A stretch of DNA of 64,000 nt from Enterobacteriaceae bacterium UBA5654 (GTDB taxonomy: Bacteria; Pseudomonadota; Gammaproteobacteria; Enterobacterales; Enterobacteriaceae), in NCBI GenBank assembly GCA_002421005.1, contig DIJC01000018.1:62001-126000 (forward strand). The letters are read 5' to 3'. The position numbers and the translations under genes are program-made. This document shows, in pieces, positions 17,089 through 26,575 of the stretch (positions within the stretch are counted from its first letter, which is position 1; the number at the start of each line of letters is the position of its first letter). A model generated the notes under the pieces. That model saw nothing but the letters and a program-made list of their open reading frames with translations, was not told where the DNA came from and made no database searches.

Positions 17089-19224
17089 ATGAAATCAATG
17101 AACATTGCCGCCAGCAGCGCGCTGGTCTCCACGCTGTCCACTTCGCGCACGGTTATAACGCTGGACAGCACCGACTTTACCGATGTGGCGGCAGTCGTCA
17201 TTACCGTTGCGGACAGCCGCAGCGGTCTCCTCGCGTTGCTCAAACGGACCGGCTTTCACCTGCCGGTGTTCCTGTTCAGTGAAACAGAAATCGCGCTGCC
17301 CGACGGCGTGACTGCCATTATCAAGGGAACCGCGCAGGAATGGCTGGAAGTGGAAGCTGCCGCCTGCCGTTATGAAGAGAATTTGCTGCCGCCGTTTTTT
17401 GATACGCTCAGTCAGTATGTGGCGATGAATAACAGCACCTTTGCCTGTCCCGGCCACCAGCACGGCGCGTTTTTTAAAAAGCACCCGGCGGGGCGTCAGT
17501 TCTTCGACTTTTTCGGCGAGAACGTTTTTCGGGCGGATATGTGCAACGCCGATGTGAAGCTGGGCGATCTGCTGATCCACGAAGGCTCGGCCAAACACGC
17601 ACAGAAATTTGCCGCCAAAGTCTTCCATGCCGACAAAACGTACTTTGTACTCAACGGCACGTCGGCGGCGAATAAAGTGGTGACGAATGCGCTACTGACG
17701 CGCGGCGATCTGGTGCTGTTCGACCGCAATAATCATAAATCTAACCATCACGGGGCGCTGATCCAGGCCGGAGCCACGCCGGTTTATCTGGAAGCGGCGC
17801 GTAATCCGTTTGGATTTATTGGCGGCATTGATGAACACTGTTTTGACGATGGCTATCTGCGCGAGCTTATCCGTGAAGTGGCCCCGGAAAAAGCCAGCCA
17901 GCCGCGCCCGTTCCGTCTGGCGGTGATCCAGCTTGGCACCTACGATGGCACCATCTATAACGCGCGTCAGGTGGTGGATAAAATCGGTCATCTGTGTGAT
18001 TACATCCTGTTTGACTCGGCGTGGGTGGGCTACGAGCAATTCATCCCGATGATGGCTGACAGTTCGCCGCTGCTGCTGGAGCTTAATGAAAACGATCCGG
18101 GGATTTTCGTTACCCAGTCGGTGCATAAACAGCAGGCGGGCTTCTCGCAGACCTCGCAAATCCACAAAAAAGATAACCACATTCGCGGCCAGGCGCGTTT
18201 CTGCCCACACAAGCGGCTGAACAATGCCTTTATGCTGCACGCTTCTACCAGCCCGTTTTACCCGCTGTTCGCCGCGCTGGATATCAACGCTAAAATCCAT
18301 GAAGGGGAGAGCGGACGTCGCCTGTGGGCGGAATGCGTGGCGCTGGGCATTGAAGCGCGTAAGGCGATTATCGCGCAGTGTAAAATGATCAAACCCTTTG
18401 TGCCACCGGAGGTGGACGGTCGGGCGTGGCAGGATCATCCCACTGAAGCGATTGCCAGCGAGCGCCGTTTCTTCAGCTTTGAGCCGGGAGCGGCGTGGCA
18501 TGGTTTTGAGGGCTACGCCCGCGATCAGTATTTTGTCGATCCCTGTAAGCTGCTGCTCACCACGCCGGGTATTGATGCGCAAACCGGGCAGTACACCGTC
18601 TTTGGCGTTCCGGCAACTATTCTGGCGCACTACCTGCGTGAGAATGGGATCGTGCCGGAAAAATGCGATCTGAACTCGATCCTGTTCTTGCTGACCCCTG
18701 CCGAAAGCGCGGAAAAGCTGGCGCAACTGGTGGCGATGCTGGCGCAGTTCGAACACCATATTGAAGACAACACTCCGCTGGCCGACGTGCTGCCGACCAT
18801 CTTCAACAAATATCCGGTGCGCTACCGGGATTACACCCTGCGCGATCTGTGCCAGGAAATGCACAATTTATACGTCAGTTTCGACGTGAAAGATCTGCAA
18901 AAGGCCATGTTCCGTCGGGAAAGCCTGCCGCAGGTGGCGATGGGCGCGCAGGAAGCGAACAGCGAATTTATTCGCGGAAATGTGGAGCTGGTGCGTCTGA
19001 GCGCTGCCGAAGGCCGGATCGCGGCAGAAGGTGCGCTACCGTATCCACCCGGCGTACTGTGCGTGGTGCCGGGCGAAATCTGGGGCGGGGCGGTGCTGCG
19101 TTACTTCCTGGCGCTGGAAGAAGGCGTAAACCTGCTGCCGGGCTTCTCACCGGAATTACAGGGGGTATACAGTGAAACCGACTCCGACGGTATTAAGCGG
19201 CTGTATGGCTACGTGCTGAAATAA
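17089..19224 (+). CDS. speC: Biosynthetic ornithine decarboxylase SpeC
   Basis: 711 aa, the length of E. coli SpeC. This cytoplasmic PLP enzyme makes putrescine from L-ornithine. It has the three parts of fold-III amino-acid decarboxylases: an N-terminal wing ('DSTDFTDVAAVVIT'), the PLP core with 'STFACPGHQHGAFFKKH', 'FVLNGTSAANK' and the Schiff-base lysine in 'SVHKQQAGFSQTSQIHKK', and a C-terminal part with 'LPYPPGVLCVVPGE'. Start 17089 (MKSMNIAAS) is chosen from E. coli; an upstream in-frame ATG would add 20 unlikely residues. It lies upstream of accessory genes in place of nupG. Regulation may involve the structured leader. Confidence 0.97.
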   Translation: MKSMNIAASSALVSTLSTSRTVITLDSTDFTDVAAVVITVADSRSGLLALLKRTGFHLPVFLFSETEIALPDGVTAIIKGTAQEWLEVEAAACRYEENLLPPFFDTLSQYVAMNNSTFACPGHQHGAFFKKHPAGRQFFDFFGENVFRADMCNADVKLGDLLIHEGSAKHAQKFAAKVFHADKTYFVLNGTSAANKVVTNALLTRGDLVLFDRNNHKSNHHGALIQAGATPVYLEAARNPFGFIGGIDEHCFDDGYLRELIREVAPEKASQPRPFRLAVIQLGTYDGTIYNARQVVDKIGHLCDYILFDSAWVGYEQFIPMMADSSPLLLELNENDPGIFVTQSVHKQQAGFSQTSQIHKKDNHIRGQARFCPHKRLNNAFMLHASTSPFYPLFAALDINAKIHEGESGRRLWAECVALGIEARKAIIAQCKMIKPFVPPEVDGRAWQDHPTEAIASERRFFSFEPGAAWHGFEGYARDQYFVDPCKLLLTTPGIDAQTGQYTVFGVPATILAHYLRENGIVPEKCDLNSILFLLTPAESAEKLAQLVAMLAQFEHHIEDNTPLADVLPTIFNKYPVRYRDYTLRDLCQEMHNLYVSFDVKDLQKAMFRRESLPQVAMGAQEANSEFIRGNVELVRLSAAEGRIAAEGALPYPPGVLCVVPGEIWGGAVLRYFLALEEGVNLLPGFSPELQGVYSETDSDGIKRLYGYVLK

Positions 19225-19241
19225 GCGCGCGGCCGCTCTGC

Positions 19242-19964
19242 TTAACTCGCAATATTGACGTTGTGGAATTCGTAGCGGTCATGCCGGTAATGAATAATAC
19301 TGTATTCAAACGGCATACCGTTATCGAGATAAGTCACCTGCTCTATTTCCATTATCGGATCGATCATGGCGATATGCAGATTTTCTGCTTCCAGCGAATT
19401 CGCCCGACAGGCGCGAACCGTTTGATGCTGGCTCTGAATACGAAAATGCGTTTCAACCTCAATATGCCGATAGACTGAATCCATCAGGTTATCAATGCGA
19501 ATGCCGGGAATAATATTGATGGGGATTTCGGTATATTCAATACAGCAGGGTTGTTTGTCGAGATAGCGCACGCGGCTGAAGTGATAAACAAAATCGGTCT
19601 CTTCCAGATACAGATTCTTAATGGTGTCCGGTTGCGGATGCACCACGCTGAACTCGATCAGTTTTGACGAAACGGTTTCATCCGGATGAGAGGCAGTAAA
19701 GCCAAATGGTTTACTGCCCATCGGGGCGCTAACAGCCAGGGTGGCCGCGCCCTTAACAAAAGACCCGACTCCCCGGCGCTTGATGATTAGCCCATCGTTA
19801 ACCAGCAAATCCATCGCTTTCTTAACGGTGATCCGACTGGCGCAATAACGATCGCCCAGCTCTTTTTCCAGCGGCAATTGCTGATTAATTTTATAATAAC
19901 CGGTGATGATCTTAGCGCGTAGGTCATTGAAGATTATTTTATATTTCAGTGAATTGTCGCTCAT
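19242..19964 (-). CDS. GntR-family (HutC/UTRA) transcriptional regulator
   Basis: 240 aa. N-terminal winged helix-turn-helix at about 10-70 ('LPLEKELGDRYCASRITVKK', 'GLIIKRRGVGSFV'), then a UTRA ligand-binding domain ('VRYLDKQPCCIEYTEIPINI', 'YLDNGMPFEYSIIHYRHDRY'). UTRA regulators usually sense a phosphorylated sugar and derepress a PTS operon. The gene lies downstream of and in line with the GH1/GH31/PTS genes on the same strand, so it is the likely regulator of this cassette. It ends 17 bp from the convergent speC stop. Confidence 0.9.
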   Translation of the reverse strand: MSDNSLKYKIIFNDLRAKIITGYYKINQQLPLEKELGDRYCASRITVKKAMDLLVNDGLIIKRRGVGSFVKGAATLAVSAPMGSKPFGFTASHPDETVSSKLIEFSVVHPQPDTIKNLYLEETDFVYHFSRVRYLDKQPCCIEYTEIPINIIPGIRIDNLMDSVYRHIEVETHFRIQSQHQTVRACRANSLEAENLHIAMIDPIMEIEQVTYLDNGMPFEYSIIHYRHDRYEFHNVNIAS

Positions 19965-19989
19965 AGTACATTCTTCATCCGTAAATGGA

Positions 19990-20002
19990 TTGTACTATAC
20001 CA
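19990..20002. promoter_or_regulatory. Inverted repeat before gntR (operator or -10 region)
   Basis: TTGTACTATACCA contains GTA-CTA-TAC, a symmetric motif resembling GT-N-TA-N-AC-type operators of HutC regulators. On the minus strand the same bases include TATAGT, a fair -10 box for gntR 26 bp downstream. Autoregulation is possible. No second copy was seen at the cassette's main promoter region. Confidence 0.3.
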
Positions 20003-20018
20003 CTTACCGGGCAGTTAT

Positions 20019-21428
20019 TCAGTCGGATTGCGTGCCCGAAGGCGAGTAATCGAACCCGTTATTGTCGTGCAACGCTTTAAACCAGTAGCCGCTTTTCTTG
20101 ATAAGTTTACTGCCAGTTTGCAGGTCGAGTGAAATCAGACCATAGCGGTTGCGGTAGGCATTGGACCACGACCAGTTATCAATAAACGTCCAGACATGAT
20201 AACCAAAGCAGTGGCTTCCTTCTTCAATCCCTTTATGCAGCCAGAACAAATGGTCGCGGTAGAATTGAATGCGGTAGTCGTCATTAAGCTCACCATTAAT
20301 AATGCGGTTGCGCTCGTCTTTTACGCCAAAACCATTTTCAGAGACCATCCACGGAATATTACCGTAATCATCACGAATAGAGATGGCAATATCGTAAAGC
20401 CCTTTCTCATAAATTTCCCAGTTCTTATCCTCATTAATTCGGCAACCCGGCATGGTGTAGTTGTCAAAATAATATTCCGGGGTGAAGGGCGCTTCCGGGT
20501 CAGGCAGAGATCTGCGGGCGCAGACCCGGCGTGGATGGTAATAATTCACCCCCAGAAAATCGACGGTATTATGGCGGATAACCTCACACGCCTGTTCCAG
20601 TCCGCAAGGAAGCAGATCGTGTTTTTTCAGCAGTGCGACCAGTTCTGCCGGAAACACGCCTTTCACCGCCGGATCGAGAAATGAACGATTGCAAAAAAGA
20701 TCGGCGATCTCCGCCGCGCGCAGATCTGCCGGATGCTGGCTGCGTGGATAAGAGGGCGTCAGATTGAGAACGATGCCGATCTGCCCATCCTGCGCCTGCG
20801 CGCGATAGTGTTCAATCGCCAGCGCGTTGGCGTAAAGCGTATTGAATGCCACCCGCACGGCGGCCTGAGGATCGACCCGGTTAGGGTAATGGAAATCGTA
20901 TAAATATCCGCCTTCAACGTGCACAATCGGCTCGTTAAAGGTGAACCAGTATTTCACCCGGTCACCAAACAGGCGGAAGCAACTGGCCGCGTAGCGGGCA
21001 AAGTGATGGGCAACCTGCTCATTCTCAAAACCGCCGATATCCTGCATCGCCAGCGGCATATCAAAATGGAACAGATTAATGACTGGCGTAATACCATTGT
21101 CGATCAGCTCATCGATCATGGCGTTATAAAAATCCACCGCCTGCGGATTAATATCGCCGGTGCCCTCCGGATACAGGCGCGACCAGCTAATTGAGGTGCG
21201 AAAAGAATTATGCCCGGTGGCGGCTAAATACTTAACGTCCTCTTTCATATTCATATAAAACTGCGAAGTATCCGTTGGGCCGACGCGCTGATGAAATCTT
21301 TCCGGCTCAATTTCAAACCAGCGATCCCAGATATTTTTACCTTTGCCAAACTGCTGGCTGGCTCCTTCAGTCTGGGTGGCGGAGGCGGCGCTGCCCCACA
21401 TAAAACGGTCGGGAAATGTTAATTTCAT
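20019..21428 (-). CDS. GH1 beta-glucosidase / 6-phospho-beta-glucosidase
   Basis: 469-aa (beta/alpha)8 glycosidase. The acid/base Glu166 is in 'WFTFNEP' and the nucleophile Glu364 in 'MVSENGFG', both textbook GH1 motifs; the N-terminus 'FPDRFMWGSAASATQTEG' is also typical. Enteric PTS-linked GH1 enzymes usually cleave 6-phospho-glycosides. Their C-terminal phosphate-binding motif (S-x3-K-x-RY type) is only partly matched here ('SWSNAYRNRYGL'), so whether the substrate is phosphorylated is open. It is transcribed after the GH31 gene (17 bp gap), and probably releases glucose or glucose-6-phosphate from a disaccharide brought in by the adjacent PTS. Confidence 0.85.
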   Translation of the reverse strand: MKLTFPDRFMWGSAASATQTEGASQQFGKGKNIWDRWFEIEPERFHQRVGPTDTSQFYMNMKEDVKYLAATGHNSFRTSISWSRLYPEGTGDINPQAVDFYNAMIDELIDNGITPVINLFHFDMPLAMQDIGGFENEQVAHHFARYAASCFRLFGDRVKYWFTFNEPIVHVEGGYLYDFHYPNRVDPQAAVRVAFNTLYANALAIEHYRAQAQDGQIGIVLNLTPSYPRSQHPADLRAAEIADLFCNRSFLDPAVKGVFPAELVALLKKHDLLPCGLEQACEVIRHNTVDFLGVNYYHPRRVCARRSLPDPEAPFTPEYYFDNYTMPGCRINEDKNWEIYEKGLYDIAISIRDDYGNIPWMVSENGFGVKDERNRIINGELNDDYRIQFYRDHLFWLHKGIEEGSHCFGYHVWTFIDNWSWSNAYRNRYGLISLDLQTGSKLIKKSGYWFKALHDNNGFDYSPSGTQSD

Positions 21429-21445
21429 AGTTGATCCTGTGAGTG

Positions 21446-23701
21446 TTATAAAAGGGCTGCGAATTTAACAACGCCGGGATAGTCGCAATTCAGGTCGTTA
21501 TTATTGAGCGTCCAGTGATAGCGCTGGCGATTTTCATCAATTAGTGTGCCGCTTCCCTGGGTAATATTGCCGTATCCCTGAAGCACAATCGGGACGTGAT
21601 TAAATGTTTTCAGATGTCGAATATCCTCGGCGAAGGTCGGAATAATCGCCCCCTCGCGAATAAAGACCGGAATATCCTCCAGTGTAATATCCAGGTTATG
21701 GACGCACTGACCGTCATACCAGCGTTTTTCATGCAGGGAATACCAGCGGCCTGCGGGCAGATAAACGCTGCGCAGCTGCTGACCCGGCTCAAGGATCGGG
21801 ATCACCATGACGTTCTCGCCAAGCATGAATTGATCGTCAATCGCGTGAACAAAAGGATCGTCTGCAAACTCCAGCGCCAGATGGCGCATCAGCGGCAGAC
21901 CGGTGTCCTGGGCTTCGCTGCCCAGTGCCAGCAGCAGCGGTAACCAGCGATAGCGCAACTGGCTGTAACGCCGGACGATATCAACCGCCTGTTGCCCAAA
22001 ATGCCAGGGCTCACGCGGGCTGACACCGTGATAGCGCGCCAGAGAGCACAGCATACCCACCTGCGACCAGCGAATGTAAAGTTCCGGGTCGACGTTTTGC
22101 CCTTTAAATCCGGCGATGTCGCTGCTCCAGTAGCATTCGCCGCTGAAACCGACGCTCAGCCCGCCGCGCAGGGTGTGCTTCAGCCCTTCAAACGTCGATT
22201 CCACATCGCCCGACCAGGTTCCGGCGAAGCGTCCGCAGCCGAGGAATCCCGGTCTTTTCCACACCAGCGCGGTGCCGTGAATTTCCTGAGTAGCTTCGTA
22301 GCAGACTTTGGCATACAGCCAGATATACGCGTTGTGCATATCTCTGCCGCTGTAGCCGTTATGATACAGCGCGTTTTCCGGGATGCGGTCGGCATAGTCC
22401 GGCTTCAGCGCCTTCAGGCCGCGACGCAGCAGCGTTTTCAGATGCTCCTTCCACCAGCTATACGCCAGCGGATTGCTGAGATCGGGAATGCCGATTTCAC
22501 TGACGTTGCGCCGGTACACGTGGGCAATGCCGCCATCCAGCGTTTTAACCAGGTAGTTTTTATCCAGCGCGTCCTGATAAATAGCGGTGCCGGGCGGCAG
22601 GTAAGGGTTGATCCAGACCGAGCAGGCGACGTTATCGTGCTCCAGCGCGGACAAAAAGGCTTCCGGTTGCGGGAAGTGTCCATCTCCCCACTCAAAATCG
22701 CAGCAATCGACCCAGAAATCCTTATACCAGTAGTGCTTGCCCCAGTTCACATCCAGATGCAGAACATCGAACGGCAACCGGTGCGTTTCTAACTGATGTT
22801 TGATGCCGAGCACTTCCTCTGCGGTTTGATACGCGCAGCGACTGTACCAGACGCCAAGCGTCCACGGGGCCGGGAAGTCCGGCTTACCCTGCATTTCGGC
22901 CTGTATCTGCACCAGCGCTTTTAGCGAATCGCCGAAGAACAGATAACCGCGCAGCAGGGCGCTTTCGCTCAGCACGCTGACGGACTCAAAGCAAAAATGC
23001 CCCACGTCCCAGTGGGTACGCCGCGCGGTCGCCATCATCACCCCATATCCGGCATCGCACAGCAGTATCGGGTGCGCTTTATAGCTGAGATCGGTGGAAT
23101 TGGTGGCGCAGGCGTCCATCACATAGCTGGTGATGCGGGCCTGAGATTTTTCGACTTTGCTGAATTTCTCGCCCAGCCCATAAAAATGCTGCCCGTTTTT
23201 GCTTTCCCAGGACATATACGTTTCGCTATGGCCCTGGGCATCAATGCGAATACCCAGTCCCGGCGTCACGGGCTGGCGGGAAACCTTTTTGCCTGACAGG
23301 GTAAATTGGGTTCTCCCACGCTGGATCTGCAAAGAGAAAGGGGAACGGGCCAACGTGACGCGCAGTTCGCCATACTCTAACTGTACCTGATCCGACTCCT
23401 CGCTGATGGATAACGCATGACGGGGCAGGGCGGTGACCGGCAGATAAAACGCGGGCATTTCATGGCTGAGCGGCAACGGGCCAAATTCAAAACTGAGGTT
23501 GTGATCCGTCAGTGCCGCCAGCGTTAAACAGGCGCTTTTGCCACTGGTCAGGGTGAGGATAATCTCAACGCCGTCGTCTTTCAGATTAATGTCCGTGGCG
23601 TCAGTAACATAATCGTAATGATAGCCTTCATGATAAAAAATACGGTCGCTGTTTTGATAATCCCAGCCGTTAATCGCTTTATTGATAATATGTTCTTTCA
23701 T
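21446..23701 (-). CDS. GH31 glycosidase (alpha-glucosidase/alpha-xylosidase type)
   Basis: 751 aa. N-terminal beta-sandwich (to about 270) with 'GQHFYGLGEKFSKVEK', then the (beta/alpha)8 barrel with 'LDVNWGKHYWYKDF'. The nucleophile is Asp435 in 'ALKPDYADRIP' and the acid/base Asp499 in 'TWSGDVESTFEGL'. The nucleophile context resembles alpha-xylosidase YicI (KTDFGERIP) more than maltase-type enzymes. No signal peptide, so cytoplasmic. Paired with a GH1 enzyme and a PTS, it suggests a mixed alpha/beta-linked oligosaccharide such as a xylosyl-glucoside; this is inference. It follows EIIC by 11 bp. Confidence 0.85.
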   Translation of the reverse strand: MKEHIINKAINGWDYQNSDRIFYHEGYHYDYVTDATDINLKDDGVEIILTLTSGKSACLTLAALTDHNLSFEFGPLPLSHEMPAFYLPVTALPRHALSISEESDQVQLEYGELRVTLARSPFSLQIQRGRTQFTLSGKKVSRQPVTPGLGIRIDAQGHSETYMSWESKNGQHFYGLGEKFSKVEKSQARITSYVMDACATNSTDLSYKAHPILLCDAGYGVMMATARRTHWDVGHFCFESVSVLSESALLRGYLFFGDSLKALVQIQAEMQGKPDFPAPWTLGVWYSRCAYQTAEEVLGIKHQLETHRLPFDVLHLDVNWGKHYWYKDFWVDCCDFEWGDGHFPQPEAFLSALEHDNVACSVWINPYLPPGTAIYQDALDKNYLVKTLDGGIAHVYRRNVSEIGIPDLSNPLAYSWWKEHLKTLLRRGLKALKPDYADRIPENALYHNGYSGRDMHNAYIWLYAKVCYEATQEIHGTALVWKRPGFLGCGRFAGTWSGDVESTFEGLKHTLRGGLSVGFSGECYWSSDIAGFKGQNVDPELYIRWSQVGMLCSLARYHGVSPREPWHFGQQAVDIVRRYSQLRYRWLPLLLALGSEAQDTGLPLMRHLALEFADDPFVHAIDDQFMLGENVMVIPILEPGQQLRSVYLPAGRWYSLHEKRWYDGQCVHNLDITLEDIPVFIREGAIIPTFAEDIRHLKTFNHVPIVLQGYGNITQGSGTLIDENRQRYHWTLNNNDLNCDYPGVVKFAALL

Positions 23702-23712
23702 CGTGTTTCACC

Positions 23713-25071
23713 TTACGCTTCAGTGGCTTTTTCGTTAATCGAGTTCGCTATTTTGACGAAAGGCATATAAATAGCGGTCATGACGACAATCACCAGTAGC
23801 TGATATAAGCCCCCGGAAACCTGCCCGGAGAAAAGGATCCCGGAAATAATCGGCGGTACTGTCCACGGAACGTTATGCGTGATAATTGGCAGCAGCCCCA
23901 TATTGGTCAGTAGCACCGCGCCAAAGAACGGCAACACCCAGCTGAGTACGTAAGGAATAAACATCACCGGGTTTAAAATAATCGGCAGGCCAAAGTTAAT
24001 CGGCTCGCTGATATTAAAAATAGCCGGGGCGAGGGCGATTTTTGCCGTATTACGGTTTTCCATGCGGCGCGAGAAAAGATACACCGCAATAATCGGTGCC
24101 AGCGTCATTCCGCCGGAGGAAACCGTTGAAAAATTGAAAAACAGGGTGGAGTAAAGATGCTGCCCTACGCCCATAATGTTTTCGTTATCGTTGATGGCCC
24201 ACGTCAGGCCAAATATCGGTCCCCAGACGGAGGTGGCGTGAATGCCGAACCACTGCAATAGCGGCCCGGTCACCATTGCGACAATCGCAAAAAAAGGCGT
24301 GGAGGCGACTGCCAGCGTCGGTTTCTGCAATATCGTCAGCAGAATTTCCGGCACGGAGGAGTCAAAGTAAGCATGTAAAACCGCTGCCAGCACCACAAAA
24401 AACAGCAGGGTAAAGCAGCCGGGGATCAGCGATTCAAAACTGCGCGCCACCGCTGGCGGAACGCTGCCCGGCATTTTGATGGTGAAATTCTTTTCGATCA
24501 GGCGGTTAAAAATCCAGATGGTCAGGCCGGAAACCAGCAGGCCGGTAAAAATTCCTTCCTGGCCAATAAACCGGGTGTTAACGATGCCACTGAGCGTCAC
24601 CACCTGCTGATTTACATCATTGGTGGTAAATTGCCACGGCAGACAAATGAAAAAAGCGGCAATAGCATAAAAAACGCATACAATCGGCTCTTTGTTTTTC
24701 GGGAAAAAACGGCGGGTGCCGAAAAAGGTAAAGCCGACAATAATCAGAATGGCGTTTATTGCCATCGTACCGTTAATAAAATAATTGCAGTAATGCTGTA
24801 GCATGACCATTTTCGCTGCCATGCCTGACGCCAGCCATGCCTCGCTATTGTCATGAAACAGCACGCCAATTCCCAGCCCGGCATCGCCGAATACGATCCC
24901 CGCAGGGTCAAGAAAAACGGAGCTTATCATAATGGCGATACCGGCAATCATTAATGGCACGCCGCTCATAATAAAGGTATCGCGTAGCGCCAGCAGTAAA
25001 CGATTGCCAGCAACTTTACTGATGCTTCTTGTCAGAATTTGCTGAATAACGGGTATAGAGAGAATGCTCAT
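23713..25071 (-). CDS. PTS lactose/cellobiose-family EIIC permease
   Basis: 452-aa integral membrane sugar permease of the Lac/Chb PTS family: 'SGVPLMIAGIAIMI' near the N-terminus, 'FFIIVGFTFF'-type helices, the substrate-site region 'GIHATSVWGPIFG' and the signature 'FNISEPINFGLPIILNP' at about 345. I start at ATG 25071 (MSILSIPVIQ), which has GAGG 8 nt upstream; an earlier ATG at 25101 would add a charged ten-residue leader and has no good ribosome site. It takes phosphate from the EIIB protein encoded just upstream. No EIIA of the Lac type is encoded in the cassette. Confidence 0.9.
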   Translation of the reverse strand: MSILSIPVIQQILTRSISKVAGNRLLLALRDTFIMSGVPLMIAGIAIMISSVFLDPAGIVFGDAGLGIGVLFHDNSEAWLASGMAAKMVMLQHYCNYFINGTMAINAILIIVGFTFFGTRRFFPKNKEPIVCVFYAIAAFFICLPWQFTTNDVNQQVVTLSGIVNTRFIGQEGIFTGLLVSGLTIWIFNRLIEKNFTIKMPGSVPPAVARSFESLIPGCFTLLFFVVLAAVLHAYFDSSVPEILLTILQKPTLAVASTPFFAIVAMVTGPLLQWFGIHATSVWGPIFGLTWAINDNENIMGVGQHLYSTLFFNFSTVSSGGMTLAPIIAVYLFSRRMENRNTAKIALAPAIFNISEPINFGLPIILNPVMFIPYVLSWVLPFFGAVLLTNMGLLPIITHNVPWTVPPIISGILFSGQVSGGLYQLLVIVVMTAIYMPFVKIANSINEKATEA

Positions 25072-25104
25072 TTGTGCTGCCTCATCCCTGTCGTAATGCA
25101 ATAA

Positions 25105-25404
25105 TTAATTTTTTAATAGTCCATCAATTCTGTTTTTTAACAGCTCGCCGTTCATGCTGCCAAACTCCTGTATGCCGAGCGTAAAAACGATTTTATCAGG
25201 ATAGTCTCGCTGGACATCTTCCAGCGCCCAGGCAATTTGTGGGCCGAGAATAATAATCTGGGTCTCTTCTGCGACATCAGGCAGGCTGGAATAATCGTAA
25301 GCTTCAACCTGATGGTCGATGCCTGCGGCCTTATACGCGGCCTTGAGTTTGGATGCCATCATGCTGGTAGACATCCCTGAGTTACAAAAAAGTGAAATAT
25401 TCAT
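25105..25404 (-). CDS. PTS lactose/cellobiose-family EIIB
   Basis: 99-aa cytoplasmic phosphocarrier. The phospho-accepting Cys7 lies in the 'LFCNSGMSTSMMA' loop, the hallmark of EIIB of the Lac/Chb family, and 'IIILGPQIAW' is the conserved second strand. Length fits the family (about 100 aa). It is the first gene of the minus-strand operon (EIIB, EIIC, GH31, GH1, then gntR). Phosphate must come from a EIIA (for example a ChbA-like protein) encoded elsewhere. Confidence 0.92.
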   Translation of the reverse strand: MNISLFCNSGMSTSMMASKLKAAYKAAGIDHQVEAYDYSSLPDVAEETQIIILGPQIAWALEDVQRDYPDKIVFTLGIQEFGSMNGELLKNRIDGLLKN

Positions 25405-25504
25405 GGGTAATTTCCTTCATATTAACAATTATTTATCCTGGCGCGGTCAGCGGCAGCGGCTTAAAAATACGCTTTTGCGATGGCATGTAAATATCAATAT
25501 TTAT

Positions 25505-25520
25505 AAAAGATATGTCTTTT
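25505..25520. promoter_or_regulatory. Palindrome in the divergent PTS/kinase promoter region
   Basis: AAAAGA-TATG-TCTTTT is a perfect 6-bp inverted repeat in the 259-bp gap (25405-25663) between EIIB and the ROK kinase, where an operator for the cassette's regulator is expected. It is not the same sequence as the repeat before gntR. The remaining gap is AT-rich and shows no other strong motif. Confidence 0.3.
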
Positions 25521-25663
25521 GTGATCCCGGTTCCTGATTTACCTACACGACGTAATTTTATGTTGAGTGGAGGAGACAAGAGGTGTAATAAATGGAAAAA
25601 TGCCTGGCTTTAAATATTCAGGAAATCTATGAATGGCTCTGATATATAATCAAGGAGGAATGA

Positions 25664-26539
25664 ATGGCAATTATGCTATTTGACTGGGGCGGCTCATCGG
25701 TAAAATATGGCGTCTGGGATAACGGGGCGCTGCAAATAAGCGCTGCCGCCACTACGCCCTCCAGCTGGCCTGCTATGAAAGCGCTGATGATGGACATCTT
25801 TCGCCACTGCCAGCGCCGCTTTACGCTCGACGGTATCTCCATCAGCGCACCGGGAAATGTCGATCCTGACAGCGGCGTAATTGGTGGGCTAAGCGCTATT
25901 CCGTACATTCATCATTTTCCTCTCGTGGCTGAACTCGAAGCGCTGTTTGAGCTGCCGGTGCATATCGAAAACGATGCTAACGCGGCAGGTATCGCGGAAG
26001 CTGCCGTCGGCGCGGGGCGCGACAAGGAGCAGGTGCTGTTTGTGATTGTCGGCTCCGGCGTTGGCGGTGCTATCGTGCGCAATAAAATCCTGCAACGTGG
26101 CAGCCATAAATACGCCGGGGAATTTGGCCTGATGATCCTGGATGACGGGCATACATTCAGCGAGCTGGGAACGGCGGTGGCGATGGCCAGACGCTACAAT
26201 CAGCGCGTGCCGACGGCGGAAAAACTGTCCGGGGCGGACGTTTTTCAACGGGCGCAGGAAGGCGATGCGGTGGCGCAGGAAGAACTGGCGCAGTTTTATC
26301 ACTGGATGGCCGTCGGGCTGCTCAATTTGCAGGTCTGTTACGATCCCGACTGTATTATTATCGGCGGCGGCATCTCTGCCAATGACGCGCTGTTTGCTGG
26401 CATCAGGCAGCGGTTGCAGGCGCTGGTGGCTGAAAGAGGTCTGACGGAGTTTATGCCTGAGGTGCTTCTTTGCCAGCACCGCAGCAGCGCCAATTTAATC
26501 GGCGCGGCGGTAAATTTCGAACAGAAAATGCAGGCGTAG
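25664..26539 (+). CDS. ROK-family sugar kinase (beta-glucoside kinase-like)
   Basis: 291 aa. The N-terminal phosphate-binding loop is 'FDWGGSSVKYGVWD', the catalytic region contains 'IENDANAAGIAEA', and 'VGSGVGGAIV' and 'YDPDCIIIGGGIS' complete the actin-like fold. The Cys-rich zinc motif common in ROK glucokinases is absent ('GEFGLMILDDGHTFSELG' at that place), as in BglK-type kinases. Divergent from the PTS operon, it probably phosphorylates glucose, or a disaccharide, set free by the two glycosidases. The start at 25664 has AAGGAGGAA just upstream; ATG 25660 is out of frame. Confidence 0.85.
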   Translation: MAIMLFDWGGSSVKYGVWDNGALQISAAATTPSSWPAMKALMMDIFRHCQRRFTLDGISISAPGNVDPDSGVIGGLSAIPYIHHFPLVAELEALFELPVHIENDANAAGIAEAAVGAGRDKEQVLFVIVGSGVGGAIVRNKILQRGSHKYAGEFGLMILDDGHTFSELGTAVAMARRYNQRVPTAEKLSGADVFQRAQEGDAVAQEELAQFYHWMAVGLLNLQVCYDPDCIIIGGGISANDALFAGIRQRLQALVAERGLTEFMPEVLLCQHRSSANLIGAAVNFEQKMQA

Positions 26540-26545
26540 CGTCAG

Positions 26546-26575
26546 CCCCTGACAAGCAGGGGCCGGGCTTTATTT
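26546..26575. terminator. Hairpin between the convergent kinase and mltC genes
   Basis: CCCCTG-ACAAG-CAGGGG (26546-26562) is followed by CCGGGCTTTATTT. The stem is good but the T-tract is weak and displaced, so termination efficiency is uncertain. Confidence 0.4.

Noticed and set aside
17692..18864. 390-codon frame antisense to speC
   Set aside because: Shadow of speC, which matches along its full length.
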